Source: Saccoglossus kowalevskii (Eukaryota > Hemichordata > Enteropneusta > Harrimaniidae). From it: a stretch of 46,777 nt of DNA. This document shows, piece after piece, positions 1 through 9,785 of this stretch. Numbering within the stretch: the first letter of the stretch is position 1; each line of letters starts with the position of its first letter. The stretch spans positions 96,789 through 143,565 of the forward strand of contig NW_003149276.1 of assembly GCF_000003605.2 (NCBI RefSeq), in the 5' to 3' direction. Below the pieces are notes generated by a model. The model saw only the letters and a program-made list of their open reading frames with translations. It did not search any database and was not told the origin of the DNA. Both the position numbers and the translations under genes were made by a program.

Positions 1-311
1 AATTTGATTTCCCTCAAAGACGTAATCTGTCACTTGATGAATAACATTTTTCATTTACACACTCTTTTTCGAGGGGGGTGCTCGGGTAAGCGCCCACCCC
101 TAAAAAATCGTGATTTTCTGAGTTGAGGCCCCTGGGCGCTAACGCGGTCGAGTACGGTAGTTATGCACGTAAGCGTCTTTTAACAATAAAAACAAACATG
201 GCTTCTCCCAGGGTTTGACTGGACCCCACAAAAACAAGTTTGCTAAATCTGTCCTAAACGTTTTTGGATGTCGGCATTCCCATGATTTATCCCTCGGAGG
301 AAAAGATGCAT
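1..311. other. Non-coding sequence, no gene seen
   Basis: Probably intron of the host gene whose exons begin at 481. Positions 70-165 are GC-richer than the surroundings, with runs such as GGGGGGTGCTCGGG and a GCGCTAACGCGG stretch, which looks like an unidentified repeat end. No open frame with splice sites was recognised. Confidence 0.4.
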
Positions 312-460
312 AATAATAAGGTTATTATGAGGATACTGCAAAGTATGCACTCAGACAGTACATAGTTGCACCAACCTTCACTGCGTCTCGGTCGATACTA
401 CGCTGTGCTGTCTTCATGCATACTTTGCAATATCCTTGTAATAAGCTCATAATATTATAA
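312..460. repeat. MITE-like inverted repeat element
   Basis: The left part contains ATACTGCAAAGTATGCA (near 333-350). The right part contains TGCATACTTTGCAATAT (near 417-434), which is its imperfect reverse complement. Pairing extends outward to a TTATTA-rich end on each side and inward by about 12 bases (CAGACAGTACA with TGCTGTCTTCA). A roughly 150-base element with terminal inverted repeats of about 40 bases is the simplest reading. It lies immediately upstream of the first recognised exon. No coding capacity. Family not identified. Confidence 0.55.
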
Positions 461-480
461 TAAGTCTACTTATTTTGTAG

Positions 481-579
481 TAACTCCTGACGATCATACT
501 ACAGTCAATGTCGACACTAATGAAGCAACACTAAAAAGTAATCAAAAGAAGAATGTTCAAAGAGATGACACAGATGAAG
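481..579 (+). CDS. Host gene exon 1: linker repeat, 99-bp class
   Basis: This is the first of eleven tandem exons in one array. It is preceded by a TTATTTTGTAG acceptor and followed by a GTAGTATT donor. It is read in phase 1: the first two bases complete a codon begun in the previous exon, and one base is left at the end. It encodes 33 residues starting (V)TPDDHTTVNVDTNEATLKS and ending QKKNVQRDDTDE. The peptide is polar, rich in Thr, Asp, Asn and Lys, with no hydrophobic core, so it is probably a flexible linker or disordered segment. No known domain was recognised. It belongs to the same gene as the DED exons by inference: same strand, same phase, and an open junction codon (G + TG) into the first DED exon. 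The true first exon lies upstream of the window. Confidence 0.7.
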
Positions 580-619
580 GTAGTATTATCTTACTGTCTC
601 ATTTCACTCAATATTGAAA

Positions 620-775
620 ATACCTCCCTCTTATATAGTATTCATTTTATTTATTAATTTATTAACACATACTCACTCCCCCGAAGGAATGGCAATGGTT
701 ACAGATATTAAAAGTATACAGTATTAATACACTAAAAAGGGAGGAATAAAAACAAACTAATCTACAAAAACAGAA
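620..775. repeat. Insertion of about 134 bp within the exon array intron
   Basis: The distance from exon 1 to exon 2 is 321 bases, whereas equivalent neighbouring units with a 99-bp exon are 187 apart. The 134 extra bases fall in the intron and contain ATTTATTTATTAATTTATTA and CACTCCCCCGAAGGAATGGC. This looks like an insertion of unknown type. Boundaries are approximate. Confidence 0.45.
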
Positions 776-801
776 TATTAATAAGTCTACTTATTTTGCA
801 G

Positions 802-900
802 CAACTACTAATTATCATACTACAGTCAACATCGGCACTAATGAAGCAACACTAAAAACTTACCAAAAGACAAATGTTCAAAGAGATGACACAGTTAAAG
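802..900 (+). CDS. Host gene exon 2: linker repeat, 99-bp class
   Basis: Preceded by TTATTTTGCAG and followed by GTAACATA. Phase 1-1, 33 residues, beginning (A)TTNYHTTVNIGTNEATLKT. It forms a subtype with exons 4 and 5 (TTNYH instead of TPDDH or TSDDH), showing that the array amplified from at least two diverged parents. Its end reads DDTVK instead of DDTDE. Confidence 0.7.
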
Positions 901-986
901 GTAACATAATTTTACTCTCATTTCTCCCAATATTTAAAATACCTCCCTTGTATAGTATTATTATAATAAGTCTACTTATTTTGTAG

Positions 987-1064
987 TGACTTCTGATGAT
1001 CATACTACTGCAACACTAAAAAGTAACCAAAAGAAGAATGTTCAAAGAAATGACACAGATGAAG
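987..1064 (+). CDS. Host gene exon 3: linker repeat, 78-bp class
   Basis: Acceptor TTATTTTGTAG, donor GTAATATT. Phase 1-1, 26 residues, beginning (V)TSDDHTTATLKSNQKKN. Compared with the 99-bp class it lacks 21 bases (seven codons, VNVDTNE) as a clean in-frame deletion. Confidence 0.7.
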
Positions 1065-1154
1065 GTAATATTATCTTACTATCTCATTTTACCCATTATT
1101 TGAAATACCTCTCTTTTATATAGTATTATTATAATATGTCTATTTATTTTGCAG

Positions 1155-1253
1155 CAACTACTAATTATCATACTACAGTCAACATCGGCACTAATGAAGC
1201 AACACTAAAAACTTCCAAAAAGCTGAGTCTCCACAAAGATGACACAGTTGAAG
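1155..1253 (+). CDS. Host gene exon 4: linker repeat, 99-bp class
   Basis: Acceptor TTATTTTGCAG, donor GTAATGTC. Phase 1-1, 33 residues beginning (A)TTNYHTTVNIGTNEATLKT. It is the most divergent copy: the second half reads SKKLSLHKDDTVE in place of QKKNVQRDDTDE, yet it stays open and in phase. Confidence 0.68.
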
Positions 1254-1343
1254 GTAATGTCATATTATTTTAAATTCTGGATGAAATGAAATGTATCTCA
1301 CTCTCAATATATTAATATTATAATAAGTCTACTTATTTTGCAG

Positions 1344-1442
1344 TAACAACTAATTATCATACTACAGTCAACATCTACACTAATGAAGCAACACTAAAGA
1401 GTAATCAAACGACGAATGTTCAAAGAGATGACACAGATGAAG
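1344..1442 (+). CDS. Host gene exon 5: linker repeat, 99-bp class
   Basis: Acceptor TTATTTTGCAG, donor GTAATATT. Phase 1-1, 33 residues beginning (V)TTNYHTTVNIYTNEATLKS and ending VQRDDTDE. It combines the front of the exon 2 and 4 subtype with the back of the exon 1 subtype, as expected if unequal exchange has mixed copies. Confidence 0.7.
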
Positions 1443-1530
1443 GTAATATTATCTTACTGTCTCATTTCACTCAATATTTAAAATACCTCTTTTGTATAGT
1501 ACTATTATAATAAGTCTACTTATTTTGTAG

Positions 1531-1608
1531 TGACTTCTGATGATTATACTACTGCAACACTAAAAAGTAACCAAAAGATGAATGTTCAAAGAGATGACAC
1601 AGATGAAG
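1531..1608 (+). CDS. Host gene exon 6: linker repeat, 78-bp class
   Basis: Acceptor TTATTTTGTAG, donor GTAATATT. Phase 1-1, 26 residues beginning (V)TSDDYTTATLKSNQKMN. It starts exactly 166 bases before the next exon, and the surrounding intron is nearly identical to that of exons 7 and 8. Confidence 0.7.
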
Positions 1609-1696
1609 GTAATATTATCTTACTGTCTCATTTCACTCAATATTTAAAATACCTCTTTTGTATAGTACTATTATAATAAGTCTACTTATTTTGTAG

Positions 1697-1774
1697 TGAC
1701 TTCTGATGATTATACTACTGCAACACTAAAAAGTAACCAAAAGATGAATGTTCAAAGAGATGACACAGAAAAAG
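1697..1774 (+). CDS. Host gene exon 7: linker repeat, 78-bp class
   Basis: Acceptor TTATTTTGTAG, donor GTAATATT. Phase 1-1, 26 residues beginning (V)TSDDYTTATLKSNQKMN. It ends DDTEK rather than DDTDE. Otherwise it is almost the same as exon 6. Confidence 0.7.
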
Positions 1775-1862
1775 GTAATATTATCTTACTCGCTCATTTT
1801 ACCCAATATTTAAAATACCTCCCTTGTATAGTATTATTATAATAAGTCTACTTATTTTGTAG

Positions 1863-1940
1863 TGACGTCTGATGATTATACTACTGCAACACTAAAAAGT
1901 AACCAAAAGAAGAATGTTCAAAGAGATGACACAGATGAAG
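1863..1940 (+). CDS. Host gene exon 8: linker repeat, 78-bp class
   Basis: Acceptor TTATTTTGTAG, donor GTAATATT. Phase 1-1, 26 residues beginning (V)TSDDYTTATLKSNQKKN and ending DDTDE. Exact 166-base spacing to both neighbours. Confidence 0.7.
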
Positions 1941-2028
1941 GTAATATTATCTTACTGTCTCATTTCACTCAATATTTAAAATACCTCTTTTGTATAGTAC
2001 TATTATAATAAGTCTACTTATTTTGTAG

Positions 2029-2127
2029 TGACTTCTGATGATCATACTACAGTCAATGTCGACACTAATGAAGCAACACTAAAAAGTAACCAAAAGAAGA
2101 ATGTTCAAAGAGATGACACAGATGAAG
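2029..2127 (+). CDS. Host gene exon 9: linker repeat, 99-bp class
   Basis: Acceptor TTATTTTGTAG, donor GTAATATT. Phase 1-1, 33 residues beginning (V)TSDDHTTVNVDTNEATLKS. It carries the seven codons missing from its 78-bp neighbours, and spacing to the next exon rises from 166 to 187 bases, exactly 21 more. It resembles exon 1 most closely. Confidence 0.7.
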
Positions 2128-2215
2128 GTAATATTATTTTACTGTCTCATTTCACTCAATATTTAAAATACCTCTCTTGTATAGTATTATTATAATAAGT
2201 CTACTTATTTTGTAG

Positions 2216-2293
2216 TAACTCCCGATGATCATACTACTGCAACACTAAAAAGTAACCAAAAGATGAATGTTCAAAGAGATGACACAGATGAAG
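2216..2293 (+). CDS. Host gene exon 10: linker repeat, 78-bp class
   Basis: Acceptor TTATTTTGTAG, donor GTAATATT. Phase 1-1, 26 residues beginning (V)TPDDHTTATLKSNQKMN. It has the TPDDH start of exon 1 with the short middle. Confidence 0.7.
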
Positions 2294-2383
2294 GTAATAT
2301 TATCTTATTTTCGTTCATTTTACCCAATATTTAAAATACCTCCCTTGTATAGTATTATTATAATAAGTCTACTTATTTTGTAG

Positions 2384-2461
2384 TGACTTCTGATGATCAT
2401 ACTACTGCAACACTAAAAAGTAACCAAAAGAAGAATGTTCAAAGAGATGACACAGATGAAG
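2384..2461 (+). CDS. Host gene exon 11: last linker repeat, 78-bp class
   Basis: Acceptor TTATTTTGTAG, donor GTAATATT. Phase 1-1, 26 residues beginning (V)TSDDHTTATLKSNQKKN and ending DDTDE plus one base. The repeat unit then breaks off about 20 bases into the intron (after CTTACTATCTC), which marks the 3' edge of the array. Its last base G joins TG of the exon at 6795 to give an open Val codon. Confidence 0.68.
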
Positions 2462-2480
2462 GTAATATTATCTTACTATC

Positions 2481-3004
2481 TCCCAAGAGATGATATATGG
2501 CTCCATGGCATATTCTCCCTCATATTACACTTAATTTCCCCCACAAAACTATGCATTACATGAGGAACATGCATGTGTCACTACAAGTACTGCCACTATT
2601 TAGATATAGTCAGATATTGTCTAACCTAACACCAAGGGTGTCATGGGGAGGACTGCAATACGTAAAAATCAAGTCTTCGATTTTTAGTAGTGCACTTCGA
2701 AGCTGAGTAGTTTTTGATTCTTTTGTTTGAAGAACACAATAGGAGTTTTTGGAGTGTATGTAGGTTTGTACATTGTGTATTTCTGTTCAACTGACATGAA
2801 CCGCACATCAAATTTTGTACCTAGGTGCTCCTCTGGGGAAAATTTATAAATTTGAGTAAAAATCTGTTCATATCAATTAACTAATTTACACAATAATTAT
2901 TGCACTTCTTTCATGTTGTGAATATTAGTCACCTTTCTCTGATTTGTTCATTTCGTGATGATTTTTCTAATTTTGATGAATATTTGTGTCATTAGCTCTC
3001 ATCC
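2481..3004. other. Intron sequence, no feature recognised
   Basis: Lies between the exon array and a dispersed repeat copy. A 69-codon open frame starting at 2497 has no splice or domain support and is treated as chance. Confidence 0.4.
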
Positions 3005-3310
3005 TAGATAACAGAGCGGAGCTGTTCATATAGATGATTGTCCGCTGTCGTCCATTAACAATTGCATTTCTTCTTGAATAAACTTACAGCTCAATTGCTT
3101 TGTTACTTCGTATGTTATATTTGTTCATTTCCTGACAACATCGTCAATTCTCTAATATTTATAAATATATTTGTCATTTTAGGTAAAAATGCTATTTTCA
3201 ACTTTTTTGTTTTGTCTTGTGGGTGTGCGTTGCTTGACTTGGCTACCACAATGTTCTTGTGGGACTGAAAAGCTATTTTTTCCATCAGGTCTCTTGTTTT
3301 TATATGCAAT
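3005..3310 (+). repeat. Dispersed AT-rich repeat family R1, near full copy
   Basis: Begins with ACAGAGCGGAGCTGTTCATA, continues with the hallmark CTCAATTGCTTTG block and TTTTGGTAAAAATGCTATTT-like sequence, and ends with GGCTACCACAATGTTCTTGT followed by CATCAGGTCTCTTGTTTT. The same start and end recur at 17965-18440 and 23745-24205, so these are copies of one interspersed element. No coding potential. Short open frames in it are shadows. Confidence 0.6.
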
Positions 3311-3469
3311 TTTAGTTTTTGTTTCACTCTGCCCATGTTTGATATCAAACAAAATGGAAAGGTAACCCATACATTGTGCCGATTTTTATATTGCAAACCA
3401 GACTAGTAAATGTATTACATGCATGTTAAATGATATTGACTTTGAGTTGCGTATATGCCTACCACAGGG

Positions 3470-3960
3470 ACTGTGATGTTCTGGGATAATGCTCAGACCT
3501 GATTTTTGGTTGAAATCCATGCACATGAATAACCTTATTTGCATATTAATTAGCCAATTTTACACATTTCCACTTGTTTCTTATGTACCACTAAACATAT
3601 TTCAACGAAACTTGGTACATGTATAGGACAATACTCAGACCTGATAAGTTTTTGGTTGAAATATGTACATTTTAATTACCTAATTTGGACATTAATTAGT
3701 TAATTTGAAGCATTTTTATTTGTTTCTCATCTTTCATTCTACAGGTTTCAATGAAATATGCTCTGGGATAATGCACATATCTGATTAGTTTTTGGTTGCA
3801 ACTTTGAATATTAATCACCTAATTTGCATATTAAGTAGCCAATTCAGGCATTTTCACTTATTATTCATGCACCGTTTAACATATTTCAATAACACTTGGT
3901 ACATAGATGCTCTGAGGCAATGCTCAAACCTAATGTTTTAGATGGAAATCAAGAAATTAT
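3470..3960 (+). repeat. Tandem repeat of family R2 (about 145-bp unit)
   Basis: Three or more imperfect units, each containing TTTCAATGAAACTTGGTACA, then a GGACAATACTCAGACCTGAT-type block, then ACCTAATTTGCATATTAATT. The same unit recurs at 21217-22100, 28120-28380, 29860-29960 and 32540-32840. Confidence 0.6.
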
Positions 3961-4389
3961 CAATTTCCATATCACATCCTAGGTACAGTGGGTTGGTCCT
4001 CGAGGTGGTTCACAAAACTGGTGAATACATCTTTTAGTGCGAGTAAATCTTGGCCTCTGTTCCCAAAGACACTTGATAGCTTGTCACTAAAGTACGTTGC
4101 TTCTATAGTAATTACTGATGAATCCTTGAAATTCTTTTTTCCTGTCAATGGTTGAAAGTGCAAGTCAGCCAATATCTCGTAAGCAGTAGTGATAATGTTT
4201 GGAGCAGTGATGATTGTATGTGGAAATCATGGTAATGTTTAGCCACAATCAGTTTGTTATCAGTGATAAATATGTGGGGGTAAATCGCTGTGATCTTTTA
4301 TGATATCCAAATAGATCGCTGGGAAACAACAATCTTTGATGCATCACCATGTAGCAGGGATCGCGTAAACCCTATTCTGTCTTCTGGAC
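3961..4389. other. Intron sequence, no feature recognised
   Basis: No domain, repeat or exon recognised. A 66-codon minus-strand open frame at 3972-4172 has no support. Confidence 0.35.
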
Positions 4390-6118
4390 CCCCAATATTA
4401 GATTTATTTATTAAAGGGTTACAAATCAGATATTAGTAAAGAAAAATAACTACATAAAAAGTAAAGAAACACATAGCATAATGAAAAAGAAAATGATAAA
4501 AATTTGCATACAAGGAATGTATTACTGGCTTAGTTTATGTAGGTGCTGCTGTCTTGTATTAAAATAGTTTTTTAAATATTGCGCTAAAGGAATAGACATT
4601 TTCTCGTCACTTAGTAATGATACGAATTTATTTTCATTACTAACTTTTTCAAAATTTGGTATACATTTATTAGCTACAATGTAAAGTTTTAATCTTATTT
4701 CATTGTAATGAAGACAATTTATGACAAGATGTTGTTCATCTTCAACATGGTCGTTGTCGCACATATTGCAGACTCTGTCTTTAAAATCAATCATGTATGC
4801 CGCCCTGTTTCAATTTTCAGACCAAGTCTAAATTTTGTTAAGGATTTTTGCGAAGTTCTCTGTTTTTATAATAATAGTTTTCTTGTTCTATTTTGGTTTT
4901 AACAAATTGTGTAGGTTCTTAGTTTATTTTTAGAATTTGATTTTTTCCTGTTGTCATTATTTATTTCATTTTTCCACTCAGTTGTAAATTCCTCTTTTAA
5001 TTTCTCATCAATTGTTTTTAATTTTGATAATGAGATAATATTTGTTTCATTTAAAAGATAAGAATGGTTTATATTTTTTAATATCAAATCAAGTTTTTTA
5101 AACCATTTACTTTTAATAATTTTGTTGACATAGTATACTTCTCGAAGTAGAGTATTTGTGCAATATGATTGGCATAATTTATCATTTGTTTCTTAATAAA
5201 AGAGTCAAGAGGTAATTTTCCTAATTCACACTATATTGCCATGATTGGTGTATTTTTTGAGATACCAAGAATGATACAGATAGTATGTAAGCTGGACATC
5301 CTCTACAATTGATTTTGTAGAATTTTCTTCTCCCCAAATATCACTCCCATACACAATAACTGGTCTGATAAGTTTATCAAATAGTGACAGTAGTATGGAC
5401 ATGTCCAGATAAGACTCATAATTAAGCCAAGATAATTGAAATCTTTAACTATATTAATTTCTTTTCCTTCATAAAAGAATATTTCCTTGTTAAGGAGTCT
5501 GTTACATTTATTGAATATCATCATTTTTGTTTTATTTGTGTTGACAGACAACTACCATTTTGATGTGTAGGCTGTTAGTTTATCCAAACAGTTTTGTAAT
5601 ACCTTTTTGGATTTTTAAATAATCACAATATCATCTGCATAAAAAAGGCAATTAATGGGTGTGTTGTGTAACAGTGTAGGGTCACAATGATCATTATCAA
5701 AAATATCAGGCAGGTCATTAATAATTAAATTAAACAGACTTGGGCTAAGGTTGCATCCTTGTTTTACTCCGATATTTGAACAAACATCACCATACATATC
5801 TTTTATAATTTTGTACATATTATCGTTTACACCATTTTTCAACAATTTATAAAAAAGACCTTCAAGCCAAACACTATCAAAGGCGTTTTTTAGGTCTACA
5901 AAGCAGGCCTAAATTTTATTGGATGTTTTTGATTTATTTTTATCATCCGCCTGATGGATGATCTTCTTGTCCTGATGGAAGTATTTATTGATAATAGTTT
6001 TCAGGATAAACAGATTGTCTGTTGTTCGACAGTCTTTCCTGAATCCAAATTGTTTATTCTAGAGGATATTATATTTGATTATATTATTTATTAGAGAGGG
6101 ACACCTATTTTATTATAA
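4390..6118 (-). pseudogene. 5'-truncated non-LTR retrotransposon (reverse transcriptase relic)
   Basis: Read on the minus strand, from about 6118 downwards: LINNIIKYNIL, a stop, then NKQFGFRKD (RT motif with FGFR), then FVDLKNAFDSVWLEG (palm motif A), GVKQGCNLSPSLFN (motif B, near 5760) and NCLFYADDIVII (catalytic YADD, near 5620). After these come LSVNTNKTKMMIFNK and FNYLGL (motifs D and E, near 5540-5430). At the 3' end is a Cys/His motif VCNMCDNDHVEDEQHLVINC (near 4780-4720), typical of the C-terminus of several invertebrate LINE clades. Endonuclease and RT motif 1 are missing, so the copy is 5'-truncated. Several stops and frameshifts separate the pieces. It lies antisense in the intron before the first DED exon. 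The clade is not assigned. Confidence 0.85.
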
Positions 6119-6794
6119 GAAGGGGTCCCATAAATAAAAGAATCTACAGAATATATTGTTAATTTTCCTTAGTTTTCCCATCAGAACTCGCTACACTGAA
6201 ATGCTGACGTATTCTCTATGAAGTAGTATGTAGACAAAGTCGTTTTCTTTCACTTTATTTTTAGAGCAATGCATTACTGAGAGATACAAGACTTGTTATG
6301 ATTTTGAGATACTTTACTTTAATATAGTATACCCCGCCTCACCATTTGTGGGAAAAGCATCATCAAAGTTTTCTTGAATTACATTTACTCATTTACTAAA
6401 CTTTGTTTTCACGCATTATTGAGCTGCAAATTGATATTTTTTTCTCAATATAAACATTGGCATTTTTCAGTAAACTAACCATAAACAACCATAATCCTAG
6501 ACAGCATTTACCTATATGTGAACTTTTACAAAATGGCATCTGATGACGTTGTGTTAAAGAACAAGAAACAAGTTGTACAATTTCTCGCCCAATCTCACTT
6601 GCTGCTTACAATCTCTTTGCCACTTACAATGTATTTCCTTGCTTCTCGGACCGGTTCTCTTTTTAACATAATCACCTATCTTATATTTGTAATTATAAAA
6701 TATATCTTTCTCATTACAGATCCCCTAATGACCTACTAAACTTGTGTTTGTGGTACCCTAAAAATATGTGTTATTATTTATGTTTATTTTGCAG
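6119..6794. other. Intron sequence, no feature recognised
   Basis: AT-rich. A 73-codon open frame at 6518 encodes hydrophobic sequence but has no homology or splice support. The last 20 bases form the acceptor TTATTTATGTTTATTTTGCAG of the first DED exon. Confidence 0.4.
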
Positions 6795-6899
6795 TGTCTT
6801 ATACTAACTCAACTTTTGAAGACAGAAGTACAAATAATATGATAGCATATGCAGAGTTCAACCAAATGCTCTGTGATATTTCTGATCAAATTGATGATG
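6795..6899 (+). CDS. Host gene exon 12: DED1, first half (helices 1-2)
   Basis: Acceptor TTTATTTTGCAG, donor GTAAGGCA. Phase 1-1, 35 codons. After a polar lead (SYTNSTFEDRSTNN) comes YAEFNQMLCDISDQIDD, which matches helices 1-2 of a death effector domain, as in the start of the FADD or caspase-8 DED family. The last base completes GAA with the next exon, running on as IDD-E-TLKTLKERC, which is the expected DED helix 2-3 continuation. Paralogous half-domains occur at 11400-11498 and 17779-17877, with FNRLLCDISDEIND and FDEMIWTISTEINK at the same place. Domain assignment is by pattern and paralogy within the window. The exon limits are well supported. Confidence 0.8.
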
Positions 6900-8888
6900 G
6901 TAAGGCATACACTTCTTAGTCCCAGCAGTCCGAAAACAAGGATTTATGGATTGATCGAGTTTTGTGTTTGTGGTCTGTGTTTCTCACATGCTTGGATCGA
7001 TTAAGTTCAAACTGTATTCAAACACAGGACATTATATTTGACATATACACATGCATTTGTTTCATAATTTGATTTGAGATGGCCTAATGGCAGCCATTTT
7101 AAGGTATCAAAGTAACACATTTCACCATTCTGGAATCAGATCTTAGTTCTACATGGACAGATTCTGTTCAAACTTGGTACATACATTGAACTTCATGAAA
7201 TTTTTAAATGAGGCGGTGAATACTGAGCTAAAATTGAGGAAATTTGAGACAAGTGCGAGTACAAGCACATTTTGGAATGCTTTAGAAGGAAAAAAAACGT
7301 CTGAGGGGCATAGTTCAAAATAATACACGCGAGAACTGTGAAATCCAAAATGGCTGGCAGTAATCAAGTAGAGCCCATGATTCATACTACCAGCTCAATT
7401 GCTTTGATCCTTGGTTCTTAAATACCATGGGTGTACTCTATCAGAGCTGTTCAGTTTGTGACATTTTTAGCTCCGCTGTCATCGCAGATGACCCAGCAGA
7501 GCTGTTGGTATGAGGGTCTCTCCGGTGTCGTCCGTCCTACGTTCCACGTTCCAAGTTTTCTTTTAAGTGACTTCTTCTTCAAAAGTACTTGACCATTCAT
7601 TACATTCATATTTGTACCAAAGGTACTGTCATATTTGTTAAATTTGTGTCAAAATATGCAAACTTCGATTTTTAGTGAATATGTTTTGTCATTTTTGGTA
7701 CAAAATATTATTTTCGACATCTAGTCCTAAAGCGTAAGTCAAGTTGCTTTCATATTTGCAGCAAGGATACGTGGGGTGGTCCTTCGTCAGATTTGTCAAA
7801 TTTGTGTCAAAATTTGCAAATTTGGAATTTTAATGAATATTTTTGTCATTTTTGGTAAAAAATGTTACTTTCGAAAACTAGTCCTAAATCGTAAGTCCAA
7901 TTGCTTTCATATTTGCAGCAAGGAACACTAGAAAAGTTCATAATTGCAACTGCAAGCAACTCAAGTGCAATGTTCTCTAATAGACTGACTATGAATATTA
8001 CAACCACAGTGTCACTTTACTGATTCTTGTTCCATGATAATGAAGACAGCGGAGCTATTTCGACCCTCAGCTCGCTTGTATTTCTCACTCTCTCTATTTT
8101 CACTGAAATATCTTCGTTAAAAAATTATCGCAATTGCATTGATACTTGGTATGTAGGGTCGATGAGATTTATAATAATTATATTTTCCATAGCAACAACC
8201 GGAGAAACTATTATGGATATATGGCAACAATCTTGTGGGAACATGAATTACCTTGCTAAATATTTAATATCGCATCACACAGAACATTATCAACTGTTGA
8301 GAGTAATACACTTCACCAAAACAGCTGAGCTACTTCACCTGTTAGCTTGAAAACTGACAATTTAATTTTTTTGATACTTATATTTACTCGTTATTTCTCT
8401 ATTCTTAGTGCATATTTTTGGTAAAAAAATAATGTTGTTGTCTAACTAATTGTCCTATTGCCTTGACACTTAAATTGTTGGTGTCTTGGGTGGGTGATGA
8501 TGACGTTCTGTTTTTTTCAATCCAATTCAAGACGGCTAACTGGCAGCCATTAACCATATCGCTATTCCAAATCATTGTACCTTGTGAGCGAGTTATGACC
8601 GAATCAAACTTATTTCTACCAATTATAAAGCATGCCTGCTCCCAACAATGCACTATAATTTAGAATTACAATATATGTACATTTTGCCATCTTAGATATT
8701 AGAGACACGCAGATGTCATGTTTATTTCAAATATTATAACACACCATACGATTATTGTACTCTTATATGTAAAAACAAATAATTGTCATTGTTCTGAACT
8801 CAGTTTTAAAACAGGTGTGATTTTTATTCACCTGTCATTTTGACTTAGTGCATATTTGTATATAATTCTATCCTTATTTATTTCATAG
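6900..8888. other. Intron between the two halves of DED1
   Basis: Contains a copy of repeat family R1 (about 7465-7960, two tandem pieces with TTGCTTTCATATTTGCAGCA). A 107-codon open frame at 8027-8350 has no recognisable domain and no splice sites that fit. The remainder is AT-rich without structure that I recognise. Confidence 0.45.
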
Positions 8889-9089
8889 AAACATTGAAGA
8901 CTTTGAAAGAACGGTGTGGTGATAATATACCAGCAGCTATGAAAAAAGAGGCAAAGAATGCGTATGACATATTTATATTGCTATACAAACATGGGCATAT
9001 TGGACTTGAAAAAACCAAATATTTGGAAAGTCTACTGAATGATATTGGCAGAGCAAAATTGTCGGATTTTGTGAAAAAGGTCCAAAAAG
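8889..9089 (+). CDS. Host gene exon 13: DED1, second half (helices 3-6)
   Basis: Acceptor TTATTTCATAG, donor GTGTGTGA. Phase 1-1, 67 codons. Reads TLKTLKERCGDNIPAAMKKE, then NAYDIFILLYKHGHIGLE, then TKYLESLLNDIGRAKLSDFV. This matches the rest of a DED: LK..C after helix 2, the (A)xDxFxxL helix 4, a turn, the LxxLLxxI helix 5, and an RxxL helix 6. Joined to the exon at 6795 it makes a domain of about 85 residues, the usual DED size. In place of the common RxDL motif of helix 6 it has RAKL, so the conserved acidic residue of the charge triad is replaced by Lys. A CARD or Pyrin domain is a less good fit. DEDs act by homotypic association in death and innate immune complexes. The specific partner is unknown. 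Confidence 0.82.
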
Positions 9090-9474
9090 GTGTGTGAAAA
9101 TGAGTGGCAATGTTGTACCAATTATGTCTGTCTGCTCATTCAGTCAATTGATCACTTGTGCTCGGTAAATCTTTTCATATGATGGTAATGATATGGCTGT
9201 AAGATAAATCAGTTCAAAATATCTTGCGTTTGGTATTTGCATTGAAGTTCTAATATATCACGGCAGTTTATTTTTTTAGCTGATTATCACTTGCAATATT
9301 TTGTTCAGGTTTGGTCATTTTAGAACAATGGTAACAATTAATTACGAGTATTTTTCTTTAACCTATGATTTACCTGAGCAAATTTGTGAAGAATTAACCT
9401 AAAAAAACTGTCGCTATTTAATATTGTTTTTCACTTTACTTCTGATATTGAGGCTAATTTTCAAACAGTTACTC

Positions 9475-9785
9475 AAAACATTGAAATTTTTTAAAGCTTT
9501 GACTGCACTGTCCTCATCAACTTTTAACTTTTCAACTTCTTCTTAAAAACAACAAGTCTGATTGCTTTGAAAAAGGTGATATTTTCAACTTCTTTATGAA
9601 AACTGCATTGATATTACACATATAGGTACCTCAGGTGAACCTTCTCTAATTTTGATGAATATTTTTTGTCATTTTGGATAAAAAGTAATATTTTGGACTT
9701 CTTGTTGAAAAGTCAGATTGCTTTGATATTATACATATAGGTTGGGTGGACCTTTGTGTAACTCGCAAACATGATTACCTTTTTG
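9475..9785 (+). repeat. Repeat family R1, partial tandem copies
   Basis: Two partial units with TGATTGCTTTGATATTACAC or a close variant, ATATAGGTACCTCAGGTGAA and TTTTTGTCATTTTGGATAAA. No coding potential. Confidence 0.5.

Larger units (their letters stand above)
481..2480 (+). repeat. Tandem exon-plus-intron array, 11 units
   Basis: Exon starts are at 481, 802, 987, 1155, 1344, 1531, 1697, 1863, 2029, 2216 and 2384. Spacings are 321, 185, 168, 189, 187, 166, 166, 166, 187 and 168. Introns share the same CTATTATAATAAGTCTACTT stretch before each acceptor and a conserved CTCATTTCACTCAATATTTA block after each donor. The whole unit, not just the exon, was therefore duplicated, and recently in the 1531-2461 part. 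Confidence 0.85.

Noticed and set aside
481..2480. CRISPR-like regular array
   Set aside because: The unit is 166-187 bases with splice sites and an open phase 1-1 frame in each. There are no short repeats with unique spacers, and the context is eukaryotic.
8027..8350. 107-codon open frame in the DED1 intron
   Set aside because: No recognised domain, and it would break the phase-1 joining of the two DED1 halves, which is clearly supported by DED2 and DED3.
6795..9089. CARD or Pyrin domain instead of DED
   Set aside because: The hydrophobic pattern LxxIS..I, LKxxC, (A)YDxFxxL and LxxLLxxI and the length of about 85 residues match DED better, and three paralogs show the same pattern.
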